Shown piece by piece: positions 1-6,106 of a stretch of 6,641 nt of DNA. Location: contig USDI01000125.1 of the NCBI GenBank assembly GCA_900553305.1, positions 1-6,641 on the forward strand. The letters are read 5' to 3'. Positions within the stretch are counted from its first letter, which is position 1. Every line of letters begins with the position of its first letter. The notes under the pieces were generated by a model, which had not been told where the DNA came from, did no database searches, and saw only the letters and a program-made list of their open reading frames with translations. This DNA comes from an uncultured Lachnospiraceae bacterium. GTDB lineage: Bacteria > Bacillota > Clostridia > Lachnospirales > Lachnospiraceae. The translations under genes were made by a program, and so were the position numbers.

Positions 1-1178
1 ACTTAAACGAACACAAAATTGAACTTTATAAGAATGGCATTGATCCAACGAATGAAGTAGGAAATGAAGTGATTAAGAATACAACGGTAGACTTCACAGC
101 AGATCCTTCAAAGCTGCGGGAAGCAAAGTTTCATATTGTAGCAGTTCCTACTCCGGTTAATGATGATCATACACCGGATTTAACACCGGTAGAAGGTGCA
201 AGCCGGATTTTGGGACAGAATCTTAGCAAAGGTTCTGTAGTCGTATTTGAGTCTACGGTTTATCCGGGGGTTACCGAAGACATCTGTGTACCGATTCTGG
301 AGAAGGAATCCGGACTGAAATGTGGTGTGGATTTTAAGATCGGATATTCCCCGGAACGAATCAATCCGGGAGATAAGGTACATCGTCTCGAAACCATTAC
401 GAAGATTGTATCCGGTATGGATGAAGAGACACTGGATACGGTAGCAAAGGTTTATGAACTGGTTGTGGAAGCCGGGGTATACCGTGCGGAGTCCATTAAG
501 GTAGCGGAGGCAGCCAAGGTAATTGAGAATAGCCAACGTGATATTAACATTGCATTTATGAATGAATTGTCCATGATCTTTAACAAGATGGGCATTGATA
601 CCAAGTCTGTACTGGAAGCGGCAGGTACTAAATGGAATTTCCTGAAATTTGCGCCGGGACTTGTCGGAGGACACTGTATCGGTGTAGATCCATATTATCT
701 GACCTATAAGGCCGAATCCCTTGGATATCATTCCCAGATTATTTTATCCGGACGTCGGATCAATGATGATATGGGTAAATATGTAGCCGAATCCCTTGTT
801 AAGAATCTGATTAAGGCAGAGATTCCGGTAAGAGGAGCGAAAGTAGCCATCTTAGGATTTACCTTCAAGGAAAACTGCCCGGATACCAGAAATACCAAGG
901 TCATTGATATTTATAAAGAACTTGGAGAATATGGAATCACTCCGATTGTGGTGGATCCGGCAGCGGATGCAGATGAGGCAAAGCGGCTTTATGGAATTAC
1001 TTTTGAAACCATGGATGCCGTGAAGGACATGGATGCGGTTGTCATTGCAGTAGCACATAAGCAGTTCCTTTCCTATACCAAAGATCAGATCAGTGAGAAG
1101 AAGGTGCTGATGGATATCAAGGGAATCCTTGACAGGAAAGAATATCTTTCCGATGATTATATTTATTGGAGATTATAA
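1..1178 (+). CDS. tviB: UDP-N-acetyl-D-glucosamine 6-dehydrogenase, TviB/WbpO type (5' partial)
   Basis: This is a nucleotide-sugar dehydrogenase that should oxidise C6 of UDP-GlcNAc (or UDP-GalNAc) to the uronic acid with two NAD+, in the cytoplasm. The reading frame is open to the window edge (first whole codon at 3) and 391 codons are present. The family runs to about 425, so roughly 30-40 N-terminal residues, including the GxGxxG NAD motif, lie outside. A GTG at 69 is internal, not the start: the codons before it (LNEHKIELYKNGID) read as normal family sequence. Visible motifs are PTP (147-155), YSPERINPGD (from 345), the conserved Lys and Asn of the active site (516-518 and 528-530), the catalytic Cys in GGHCIGVDPYY (Cys codon 675-677), and GFTFKENCPDTRNT (855-896). 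The last motif is typical of the acetamido-sugar branch rather than UDP-glucose dehydrogenases. The downstream epimerase supports a UDP-GalNAcA pathway. The exact substrate (GlcNAc, GalNAc or ManNAc) is inference. Confidence 0.93.
   Translation, partial: LNEHKIELYKNGIDPTNEVGNEVIKNTTVDFTADPSKLREAKFHIVAVPTPVNDDHTPDLTPVEGASRILGQNLSKGSVVVFESTVYPGVTEDICVPILEKESGLKCGVDFKIGYSPERINPGDKVHRLETITKIVSGMDEETLDTVAKVYELVVEAGVYRAESIKVAEAAKVIENSQRDINIAFMNELSMIFNKMGIDTKSVLEAAGTKWNFLKFAPGLVGGHCIGVDPYYLTYKAESLGYHSQIILSGRRINDDMGKYVAESLVKNLIKAEIPVRGAKVAILGFTFKENCPDTRNTKVIDIYKELGEYGITPIVVDPAADADEAKRLYGITFETMDAVKDMDAVVIAVAHKQFLSYTKDQISEKKVLMDIKGILDRKEYLSDDYIYWRL
1168..1171 (+). promoter_or_regulatory. Ribosome binding site of the membrane protein, inside the dehydrogenase 3' end
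   Basis: GGAG lies 8 bases before the ATG at 1180, within the last codons of the dehydrogenase. It decides the start against a TTG at 1129 in the same frame, which would add 17 residues read through the dehydrogenase coding sequence. The arrangement suggests translational coupling. Confidence 0.7.
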
Positions 1179-1179
1179 A

Positions 1180-2586
1180 ATGAGTAAACGAGCAGAGCAG
1201 ACGGGCAGTAATAAGAAACGGTGGATTCCTTTTCTGTTACCGGTGGCTCTGCTCTTATTTTTTGAAGGAATGTTTCTGATTTATGGTCCGGGGGTATATA
1301 ACGATTCGGAACAGTATCTGCAGATGCATATTCACCGGGAACCGTTGTACCCCCTGTTTTTATGGGTATTGCGTCTGTGTACTTCGAAACATTACCTGAT
1401 CCTTATGGGCATCCTGCAGAATCTTTTGATGGCAGTCTCCATCTGGCTCCTGACAAGAACGATTGCACGGAAGTTTTCCCTTTCCTTTGGCTGGCAGGTC
1501 CTTTTGGCTTTGCTTCAGGTGTTTCCGCATCTGCTCATTAAATATTTTTCTGCAATGAGTATTTTCATTACCAATTCAGTCATGAGTGAAGCCCTCACCT
1601 TTCCATTGTTTACACTTTGGGCGATGAATACACTGGAGCTTTTATGGGAAGGAAAGAGGAAGAATGCAGTAGGGACACTGGTACTTGCAATTCTGCTCAG
1701 TCTCACACGTGGACAGATGATGGTTACGATTCTGGTGTTCTTTTTTGTGGAACTGTACCGGATTATTTTTGTCTGTAAAAAGAAAAGAGTACTGATTTCA
1801 GTTCTTGGTCTGGTTTTATTGGTGGCAGCGACCTTCGGTGTACGTACCTTGACGGTGCGATGCTATAATCTTGCGGTGCATGGAAGATTCATCAACAATA
1901 CCTATGGAAATGTGAATCTGGTAACGGATATGATCTATGCATCCGATCGTGAAGATGGAGAAAATATCAAGGATGAACAGACGAGAGCGTTCTTCTATGA
2001 AATTTTTGATAAGGCATGGGAGATCGAAGGCAATTATCAGTTTGCAGGAAGCTCCCTGAGCCAGCGTGCAGAGCATATAGAACAAAAACATGATGATATT
2101 AAATTTAATTGTATAGAGGACACTTTTTATCAATACTACGATCGGAATGTAACAACGGATTATATTACCCAGAATCTTTTAGCCGATGAACAGGCTGCAG
2201 CAATCATGAAGGGAATCTTCCCGAAATGCTTTAAAAACTGGCTGCTGACCTACTGTGGGATTGTGTATTACGGACTGATCCGGAGCATTGCGGTGGTACA
2301 TCCATGGATTAATGTTGTGGCAGTGTTGATTTATGTATCTGCAATTGCAATTACTATATGGTTGTGGAAGAGAAACCCGAAGAGCCATGCCATTCCCATG
2401 ATGTGTCTTTCCCTTCTTTTCATTGCAGGGAATACAGCAGCAGTGGCCTTGACCATTATGTGCCTGTCACGCTATATGATTTATGGATTTTCCCTTTTCT
2501 ACCTGTCGTATCTCATGGTGGCGGCAGAGTTGCTTAGAACGTACCAATGTGATAAAATGAATAACAGTTCAGCCATGCAGAAATAA
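1180..2586 (+). CDS. Polytopic membrane protein, probable GT-C fold glycosyltransferase or polymerase
   Basis: This is a 468-residue integral membrane protein that I cannot assign to a named family. It has a basic cytoplasmic N-terminus and about ten or eleven hydrophobic segments (near 15-36, 72-92, 104-120, 126-148, 162-178, 179-197, 203-221, 356-372, 374-396, 403-425, 431-452). A long hydrophilic loop, about 222-355, probably faces outside. Just after the first segment lies an acidic pair (Asp42, Glu44) followed by HREPLYP (52-58). Later come NSVMSEALTFPLF (132-144) and a late RYMIYGFSLF (431-440). In GT-C enzymes (PMT/ArnT-like, lipid-phosphate-sugar donors) an acidic residue in the first outer loop, an R-x-P-x-Y-P stretch and an S-E-A element occur in this order, so that fold is my inference. 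A Wzy-like polymerase is the alternative. It starts one base after the dehydrogenase stop, so it is in the same transcript. Its stop codon lies inside a long inverted repeat. Confidence 0.85.
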   Translation: MSKRAEQTGSNKKRWIPFLLPVALLLFFEGMFLIYGPGVYNDSEQYLQMHIHREPLYPLFLWVLRLCTSKHYLILMGILQNLLMAVSIWLLTRTIARKFSLSFGWQVLLALLQVFPHLLIKYFSAMSIFITNSVMSEALTFPLFTLWAMNTLELLWEGKRKNAVGTLVLAILLSLTRGQMMVTILVFFFVELYRIIFVCKKKRVLISVLGLVLLVAATFGVRTLTVRCYNLAVHGRFINNTYGNVNLVTDMIYASDREDGENIKDEQTRAFFYEIFDKAWEIEGNYQFAGSSLSQRAEHIEQKHDDIKFNCIEDTFYQYYDRNVTTDYITQNLLADEQAAAIMKGIFPKCFKNWLLTYCGIVYYGLIRSIAVVHPWINVVAVLIYVSAIAITIWLWKRNPKSHAIPMMCLSLLFIAGNTAAVALTIMCLSRYMIYGFSLFYLSYLMVAAELLRTYQCDKMNNSSAMQK

Positions 2587-2643
2587 TTGTGTGATCAGAC
2601 TCTGGGAGCTTGCTCACAAGGGGCTGATTATACAATTATTTCT
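2579..2643 (+). repeat. Long imperfect inverted repeat (20-bp stem) over the upstream stop codon
   Basis: Arms 2579-2598 and 2624-2643 pair over 20 positions. Eighteen are Watson-Crick, and the other two (2591/2631 and 2593/2629) are G-U on the + strand RNA. The 25-base loop can form its own CTTG-CTCA-CAAG hairpin (2609-2620). The left arm contains the last codons and TAA (2584-2586) of the membrane-protein gene. The stem is AT-rich in its outer half, and the right arm runs directly into TTATTTCT. It could be an intrinsic terminator or attenuator, an RNA stability element, or a small palindromic insertion. There is no separate run of Ts after the stem, so I do not call it a standard terminator. 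Confidence 0.75.
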
Positions 2644-2646
2644 ATA

Positions 2647-2658
2647 GGGCGGACGCCC
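2647..2658 (+). repeat. Small GC-rich hairpin
   Basis: GGGC-GGAC-GCCC can form a 4-bp GC stem with a tetraloop, sitting 3 bases after the long inverted repeat. It is too short to interpret alone, but it adds to the structured character of this interval. Confidence 0.4.
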
Positions 2659-2666
2659 GACATGAA

Positions 2667-2723
2667 ATAAGCTGCCGACAATTCATGAAGACGAAAGAAA
2701 AGTAATTAAAATCGGCAGCTTAT
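2667..2723 (+). repeat. Perfect 12-bp inverted repeat with 33-base loop
   Basis: ATAAGCTGCCGA (2667-2678) is matched exactly by TCGGCAGCTTAT (2712-2723). The loop is purine-rich (AAGACGAAAGAAAAG region, 2688-2702), and AATT at 2680-2683 can pair with AATT at 2704-2707 to extend the fold. The element lies in the leader of the epimerase gene, 42 bases before its ATG. A perfect GC-rich core in a non-coding interval suggests a functional RNA stem or a DNA site. The long loop and the absence of a following T run argue against an ordinary terminator. I do not recognise any known riboswitch or ribozyme consensus here. Confidence 0.7.
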
Positions 2724-2730
2724 GAATGCG

Positions 2731-2750
2731 GCATGGTTGAATAAACATGC
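2731..2750 (+). repeat. Weak hairpin just before the epimerase ribosome site
   Basis: GCATG (2731-2735) and CATGC (2746-2750) are inverted around a 10-base loop. The pairing ends 2 bases before the AAAGGA ribosome site (2753-2758; ATG at 2766, spacing 7). It could affect ribosome access, but a 5-bp match is weak evidence. Confidence 0.3.
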
Positions 2751-2765
2751 AGAAAGGATAAAACA

Positions 2766-3740
2766 ATGGGATATCAGAATCTTGTATTTGATAAAGAAAG
2801 TGTATTTTTAGTAACAGGTGGTGCCGGTTTTATCGGGTCAAATCTCTGTGAAGCAATTTTGAATATGGGTTATACCGTACGATGCCTGGATAATCTTTCT
2901 ACCGGAAAATATGAAAATATTGAGCCGTTTACACAGAATCCCCGATTTACGTTCATAAAAGGAGACATTCGGGATCTGGACACCTGTATGGAAGCAACGA
3001 AGGGCGTGGATTATGTGTTGAATCAGGCTGCCTGGGGAAGTGTACCCCGAAGCATCGAGATGCCTCTTTTATATGAGGAAATCAATATTCGTGGAACCTT
3101 AAATATGATGGAAGCATCCAGACAGAATGGCGTTAAGAAGTTTGTCTATGCATCCAGCTCTTCCGTATATGGAGATCATCCGGTACTTCCGAAGAAGGAA
3201 GGACAGGAAGGAAAGCTGTTATCCCCTTACGCACTGACGAAGCGTGTGGATGAGGAATATGGCAGACTGTATAAGGTGCTGTATGGCCTCGATACTTATG
3301 GAATGCGTTATTTTAACGTATTTGGACGCAGACAGGATCCGAATGGCGTGTATGCAGCAGTGATTCCGAAGTTTATTAAACAGTTAATGGATGGCGAGAC
3401 GCCTACGATCAATGGAGACGGAAAGCAGTCCAGAGACTTTACCTATGTTGAGAATGTTGTAGAAGCGAACTTAAAGGCATGTCAGGCTTCTTCGGAAGCA
3501 GCCGGTGAAGCATTTAACATTGGTGCAGGCGGCAGGGAGTTCCTCATTGACGTTTATCACAATATCTGTAAGGCTTTGAATAAAGAGGTTGAGCCGAATT
3601 TCGGTCCCGACCGTAAGGGAGATATCCGGGATTCCAATGCCGATATCAGCAAGGCAAAGGAACTGCTCGGATATGATCCGGATTATGACTTTGCCAAGGG
3701 AATTGCCCTTGCCATTGACTGGTACAAGGAAAACCTGTAA
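2766..3740 (+). CDS. wbpP: UDP-N-acetylglucosamine C4-epimerase, WbpP/TviC type
   Basis: This is an extended short-chain dehydrogenase/reductase that should interconvert the gluco and galacto forms of UDP-GlcNAc or UDP-GlcNAcA using tightly bound NAD+. The NAD motif TGGAGFIG is at 17-24, with Asp42 at the end of the second strand. The catalytic elements are the Ser cluster 130-133 and YALTK (Tyr155, Lys159). The stretches GSVPRSI (91-97), SVYGDHP (133-139), RYFNVFGRRQDPNG (181-194) and NGDGKQSRDF (216-225) closely match what I recall of Pseudomonas WbpP. Ser290 in DIRDSNADI falls where WbpP has Ser306 and E. coli GalE has Tyr299. A small residue there is known to admit N-acetylated sugars. 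The length of 324 is slightly under WbpP (about 340), with a shorter N-terminus. The ATG has AAAGGA 7 bases upstream. With the dehydrogenase it would supply UDP-GalNAcA. It is the first gene after the structured interval, and the GT4 gene follows after 13 bases. Confidence 0.93.
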   Translation: MGYQNLVFDKESVFLVTGGAGFIGSNLCEAILNMGYTVRCLDNLSTGKYENIEPFTQNPRFTFIKGDIRDLDTCMEATKGVDYVLNQAAWGSVPRSIEMPLLYEEINIRGTLNMMEASRQNGVKKFVYASSSSVYGDHPVLPKKEGQEGKLLSPYALTKRVDEEYGRLYKVLYGLDTYGMRYFNVFGRRQDPNGVYAAVIPKFIKQLMDGETPTINGDGKQSRDFTYVENVVEANLKACQASSEAAGEAFNIGAGGREFLIDVYHNICKALNKEVEPNFGPDRKGDIRDSNADISKAKELLGYDPDYDFAKGIALAIDWYKENL

Positions 3741-3753
3741 GGGAGAATCGGGA

Positions 3754-4857
3754 ATGGACAAGCCAGTTAAAATTCTGCAGATTGTCGGATCCATGCATCC
3801 GGGAGGAATCGAGAATTTTGTAATGAACCTTTACGAGCATATTGACCGGGAACGTTTTCCTTTTGATTTTGTTGTGCATAAGCAGCAGGAGGGAGATTAC
3901 ACAGAGCGGATTGAAGAACTGGGAGGACAGATTTATCTGCTTCCACGTCTGACGCGCCATCCGATACAGAATCTCCGCGGAATTTACCGGCTGGTGAAGG
4001 AGAATCATTATGATATTGTCATCCGTCATACACCGAATGCTCTCATTGCACCACAGCTTCTTGCAGCGCGTCTGGCCGGTGCACACACGATTTGTCATGC
4101 ACACAGTGAGACAGATAAGCAGAAGGTGTTTCATATCCTTGGTAAGGCATTGATGAAGATTGCGGCAGAGCGAAGAATTGCCTGTTCCGTAAATGCAGGA
4201 AAATGGATGTTTGGAAAGCAGCATTATGACATGGTACACAATGCAGTGGATATCTCTTCCTTTCAGTATTCAAAAGAAAAAGAAGAGAAAATCCGGGACG
4301 AATTTCAGCTTGGAGAACGTCATATTTATGGACATGTCGGCAATTTTGTATGGTCGAAGAATCACCTGCTGATGTTGCATATTTTTAAAGAAATTCAGAA
4401 ACAGGATCCGGAAGCAGTGCTTTTTTTTATCGGACAGGGAACCATGCAGAAGGAAATTGAAGAAGAAATACAGAAGCTTTCGCTTCAGGACAGCGTCATT
4501 CTTACGGGAGTCCGTAAGGATGTATCGGTATTGATGTCTGCGTTTCATGTGTTGTTATTCCCATCGGTCTATGAAGGGCTTCCGCTTACCCTGATTGAAG
4601 CACAGGCAGCGGGTTTGCCCTGCCTGATTTCGGATAGCATCACAAGCGATGTAATTGTGACAGAGGGACTGGTGAAGCCGTTTTCCCTGGAAAAAACACC
4701 GGCAGAGTGGGCAGCACAGGCAGTTCAAATGGTCAGAGAGAATAATGAGCTTACCAGAAAATGCCAGAGAGAGCGGATTGCCCGGGCAGGATACGATATT
4801 GATGCGCTGGTTGAATGGTACGAAAATTATTTTACACAGATTGCAGCCGGAAAATAA
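3754..4857 (+). CDS. GT4-family glycosyltransferase, EpsF-like (first of two)
   Basis: This is a GT-B fold retaining glycosyltransferase of 367 residues. It probably adds one sugar from a nucleotide-sugar donor to a lipid-linked intermediate on the inner face of the membrane; donor and acceptor cannot be read from the sequence. The N-terminal acceptor domain opens with LQIVGSMHPGGIENFV (Gly-Gly at 17-18) and carries HAHSE at 115-119. The donor domain has the E-x7-E motif EGLPLTLIE (Glu274 and Glu282) and Lys202 in the phosphate-binding loop. The usual Arg of that loop is Asn197 (GNFVWSKN), a change that may be normal in this branch. The ATG at 3754 has GGGAG (3741-3745) 8 bases upstream. A longer in-frame reading from 3589 would run through the epimerase gene and is rejected. 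It sits 13 bases after the epimerase stop, so cotranscription is very likely. An 8-T run at 4421-4428 lies in the donor domain. Confidence 0.92.
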   Translation: MDKPVKILQIVGSMHPGGIENFVMNLYEHIDRERFPFDFVVHKQQEGDYTERIEELGGQIYLLPRLTRHPIQNLRGIYRLVKENHYDIVIRHTPNALIAPQLLAARLAGAHTICHAHSETDKQKVFHILGKALMKIAAERRIACSVNAGKWMFGKQHYDMVHNAVDISSFQYSKEKEEKIRDEFQLGERHIYGHVGNFVWSKNHLLMLHIFKEIQKQDPEAVLFFIGQGTMQKEIEEEIQKLSLQDSVILTGVRKDVSVLMSAFHVLLFPSVYEGLPLTLIEAQAAGLPCLISDSITSDVIVTEGLVKPFSLEKTPAEWAAQAVQMVRENNELTRKCQRERIARAGYDIDALVEWYENYFTQIAAGK

Positions 4858-4870
4858 AGATACAGGATGT

Positions 4871-4876
4871 GGAGGA
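4871..4876 (+). promoter_or_regulatory. Ribosome binding site deciding the start of the second GT4 gene
   Basis: GGAGGA lies 11 bases before the ATG at 4888, and a second weaker AGGA (4879-4882) lies 5 bases before it. An in-frame ATG at 4867 precedes this site and has no usable ribosome site of its own, so the start at 4888 is preferred. Confidence 0.6.
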
Positions 4877-4887
4877 ACAGGAATTCC

Positions 4888-6054
4888 ATGAAGGAAATAA
4901 AAGGAAATAAGAAAACCGAACAGAATGAAATCCTGCATGTTCTCCATGTGTTTGGCAAGTTAAACCGTGGCGGCGCCGAAAGCCGTGTTATGGATCTGTA
5001 CCGGAATGTGGATCGTGCGAAGGTACAGTTTGATTTTATGCAGCACACGACCAAGGTGTGTGATTTTCAACCGGAAATCGAACAGTTAGGAGGAAAGGTT
5101 TATCACGTTCCTCCTTTTCGTTTTTGGAATTATTTTTCCTACTGCAAGGCATGGAAACAGTTTATCAGGGAACATCCGGAGATCCGGATTGTGCATGGAC
5201 ATATGACAAGTACGGCATCCATCTATCTGCCGATTGTACACAAAAAGGGCGTTTTTACGATCGCACATTCGAGAAATGCCGGTGTGGATAAAGGAATAAA
5301 AGGTAAGCTTACGAAGTTCCTGCGTCGGAATCTGACAGAAAAATGTGACCGCTGCTTTGCCTGCTCAAAGCTTGCAGGGGAAGCTGTGTTTGGAAAAGAA
5401 GCGATGGAGCAGGGAAATGTAACGATCATTCCCAATGCCATTGATGCAGCGAGATTTACTTTTGATCCGGAAGTGCGTAAACAGAAACGGGAAGAACTTC
5501 ACATTCAGCCGGAAGAGTTCCTGATCGGAGAGGTTGGCCGGTTTGATCCACAGAAAAATCAGAAATATGCGGTGGAGATTCTGGCAGAATGCAGAAAGAA
5601 GAATTTCCCGGCAAAACTGATTCTGATAGGGGAAGGTCCGCTGATGGAAACAGTGCGGCAGCAGGTGGAGGAACTTCAGCTTCAGGAATACGTGATTTTT
5701 ACCGGCTTGCAGAAGAATGTCGTGCCTTTTTATCAGGCAATGGATTTCTTCCTGCTCCCGTCCTTTTATGAGGGATTACCGGGAGTAGCAGTGGAAGCAC
5801 AGGCAAGCGGCCTGCGGGGAATCCTGTCCGATGCGATCACGACAGAAACAGCGATGACTTCTCTGATGGAATTCCGGAATGTACAGGAGCCGGCAGAAGT
5901 CTGGGCAGACCGGATCATGGCCTGTGGACATTATGAAAGACAAAATACTTTAAAAGAGATGCAGGAGGCTGGATTTGATGTAAAGAATCTGGCCAAACGG
6001 TTACAGGATTTTTATTTAAGAGTAAGCGAAGATCCTGCACAGGAGTTTATCTGA
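4888..6054 (+). CDS. GT4-family glycosyltransferase, EpsF-like (second of two)
   Basis: This is a second GT-B retaining glycosyltransferase, 388 residues from the ATG at 4888 (395 from the less likely ATG at 4867). The acceptor domain opens after a polar 14-residue leader with LHVLHVFGKLNRGGAESRV (Gly-Gly at 28-29). The donor domain has VGRFDPQKN (Arg218, Lys223, the donor-phosphate pair) and the E-x7-E motif EGLPGVAVE (Glu295 and Glu303). It aligns with the preceding gene along its whole length (shared RGG/PGG opening, FDF, LGGK/Q, YEGLP, SD-x-IT, and the PAEVWA/PAEWA end). The two are therefore paralogues that probably add successive sugars. After the second Glu the usual Gly-Leu-Pro reads Gly-Leu-Arg (Arg310), which is unusual. 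It is separated by 30 bases from the first GT4 stop and by 52 bases from the next gene. Donor and acceptor are unknown. Confidence 0.92.
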   Translation: MKEIKGNKKTEQNEILHVLHVFGKLNRGGAESRVMDLYRNVDRAKVQFDFMQHTTKVCDFQPEIEQLGGKVYHVPPFRFWNYFSYCKAWKQFIREHPEIRIVHGHMTSTASIYLPIVHKKGVFTIAHSRNAGVDKGIKGKLTKFLRRNLTEKCDRCFACSKLAGEAVFGKEAMEQGNVTIIPNAIDAARFTFDPEVRKQKREELHIQPEEFLIGEVGRFDPQKNQKYAVEILAECRKKNFPAKLILIGEGPLMETVRQQVEELQLQEYVIFTGLQKNVVPFYQAMDFFLLPSFYEGLPGVAVEAQASGLRGILSDAITTETAMTSLMEFRNVQEPAEVWADRIMACGHYERQNTLKEMQEAGFDVKNLAKRLQDFYLRVSEDPAQEFI

Positions 6055-6089
6055 TATGTGATATCTGGAAAACAAGATATTGAATGATG

Positions 6090-6094
6090 AGGAG
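6090..6094 (+). promoter_or_regulatory. Ribosome binding site of the formyltransferase-like gene, long spacing
   Basis: AGGAG ends 12 bases before the ATG at 6107, longer than for its neighbours. A TAA in the same frame at 6101-6103 closes the frame upstream, so no earlier start is possible. The 6055-6106 interval otherwise holds only a weak ATATC/GATAT inverted pair (6061-6065 and 6076-6080), with no terminator. Confidence 0.5.
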
Positions 6095-6106
6095 ATTTAA
6101 TAAGAA

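Noticed and set aside
69..71. GTG as start of the dehydrogenase
   Set aside because: The frame is open to the window edge and the codons before GTG read as family sequence, so the gene begins outside the window.
1129..1179. In-frame TTG that would extend the membrane protein by 17 residues
   Set aside because: It lies in the dehydrogenase coding sequence, has no ribosome site, and the ATG at 1180 has GGAG at proper spacing.
2684..2712. Possible promoter with TAAAAT as -10 before the epimerase
   Set aside because: No acceptable -35 hexamer lies at 16-18 bases upstream, so AT-richness alone explains it.
2579..2723. Invertible promoter or site-specific recombination switch
   Set aside because: The two inverted repeats differ in sequence, and each encloses only 25 or 33 bases, too little to carry a promoter. 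No recombinase gene is visible.
2660..2724. Possible hammerhead-type ribozyme (ATGA...CGAAA near the 12-bp stem)
   Set aside because: The CUGAUGA core and stem II are absent; only short chance matches remain.
2722..2808. 28-codon frame starting at ATG 2722, overlapping the epimerase start
   Set aside because: It has no ribosome site, starts inside the repeat arm and runs out of frame into the epimerase.
3589..3753. Upstream extension of the first GT4 gene
   Set aside because: It overlaps the epimerase in another frame, and the ATG at 3754 has its own ribosome site and starts directly before the family's first strand.
3646..4239. Long open frame on the - strand (197 codons)
   Set aside because: It is antisense to the epimerase end and the GT4 gene, with a Cys/His-rich composition typical of shadow frames and no recognisable domain. 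The other - strand frames are rejected for the same reason.
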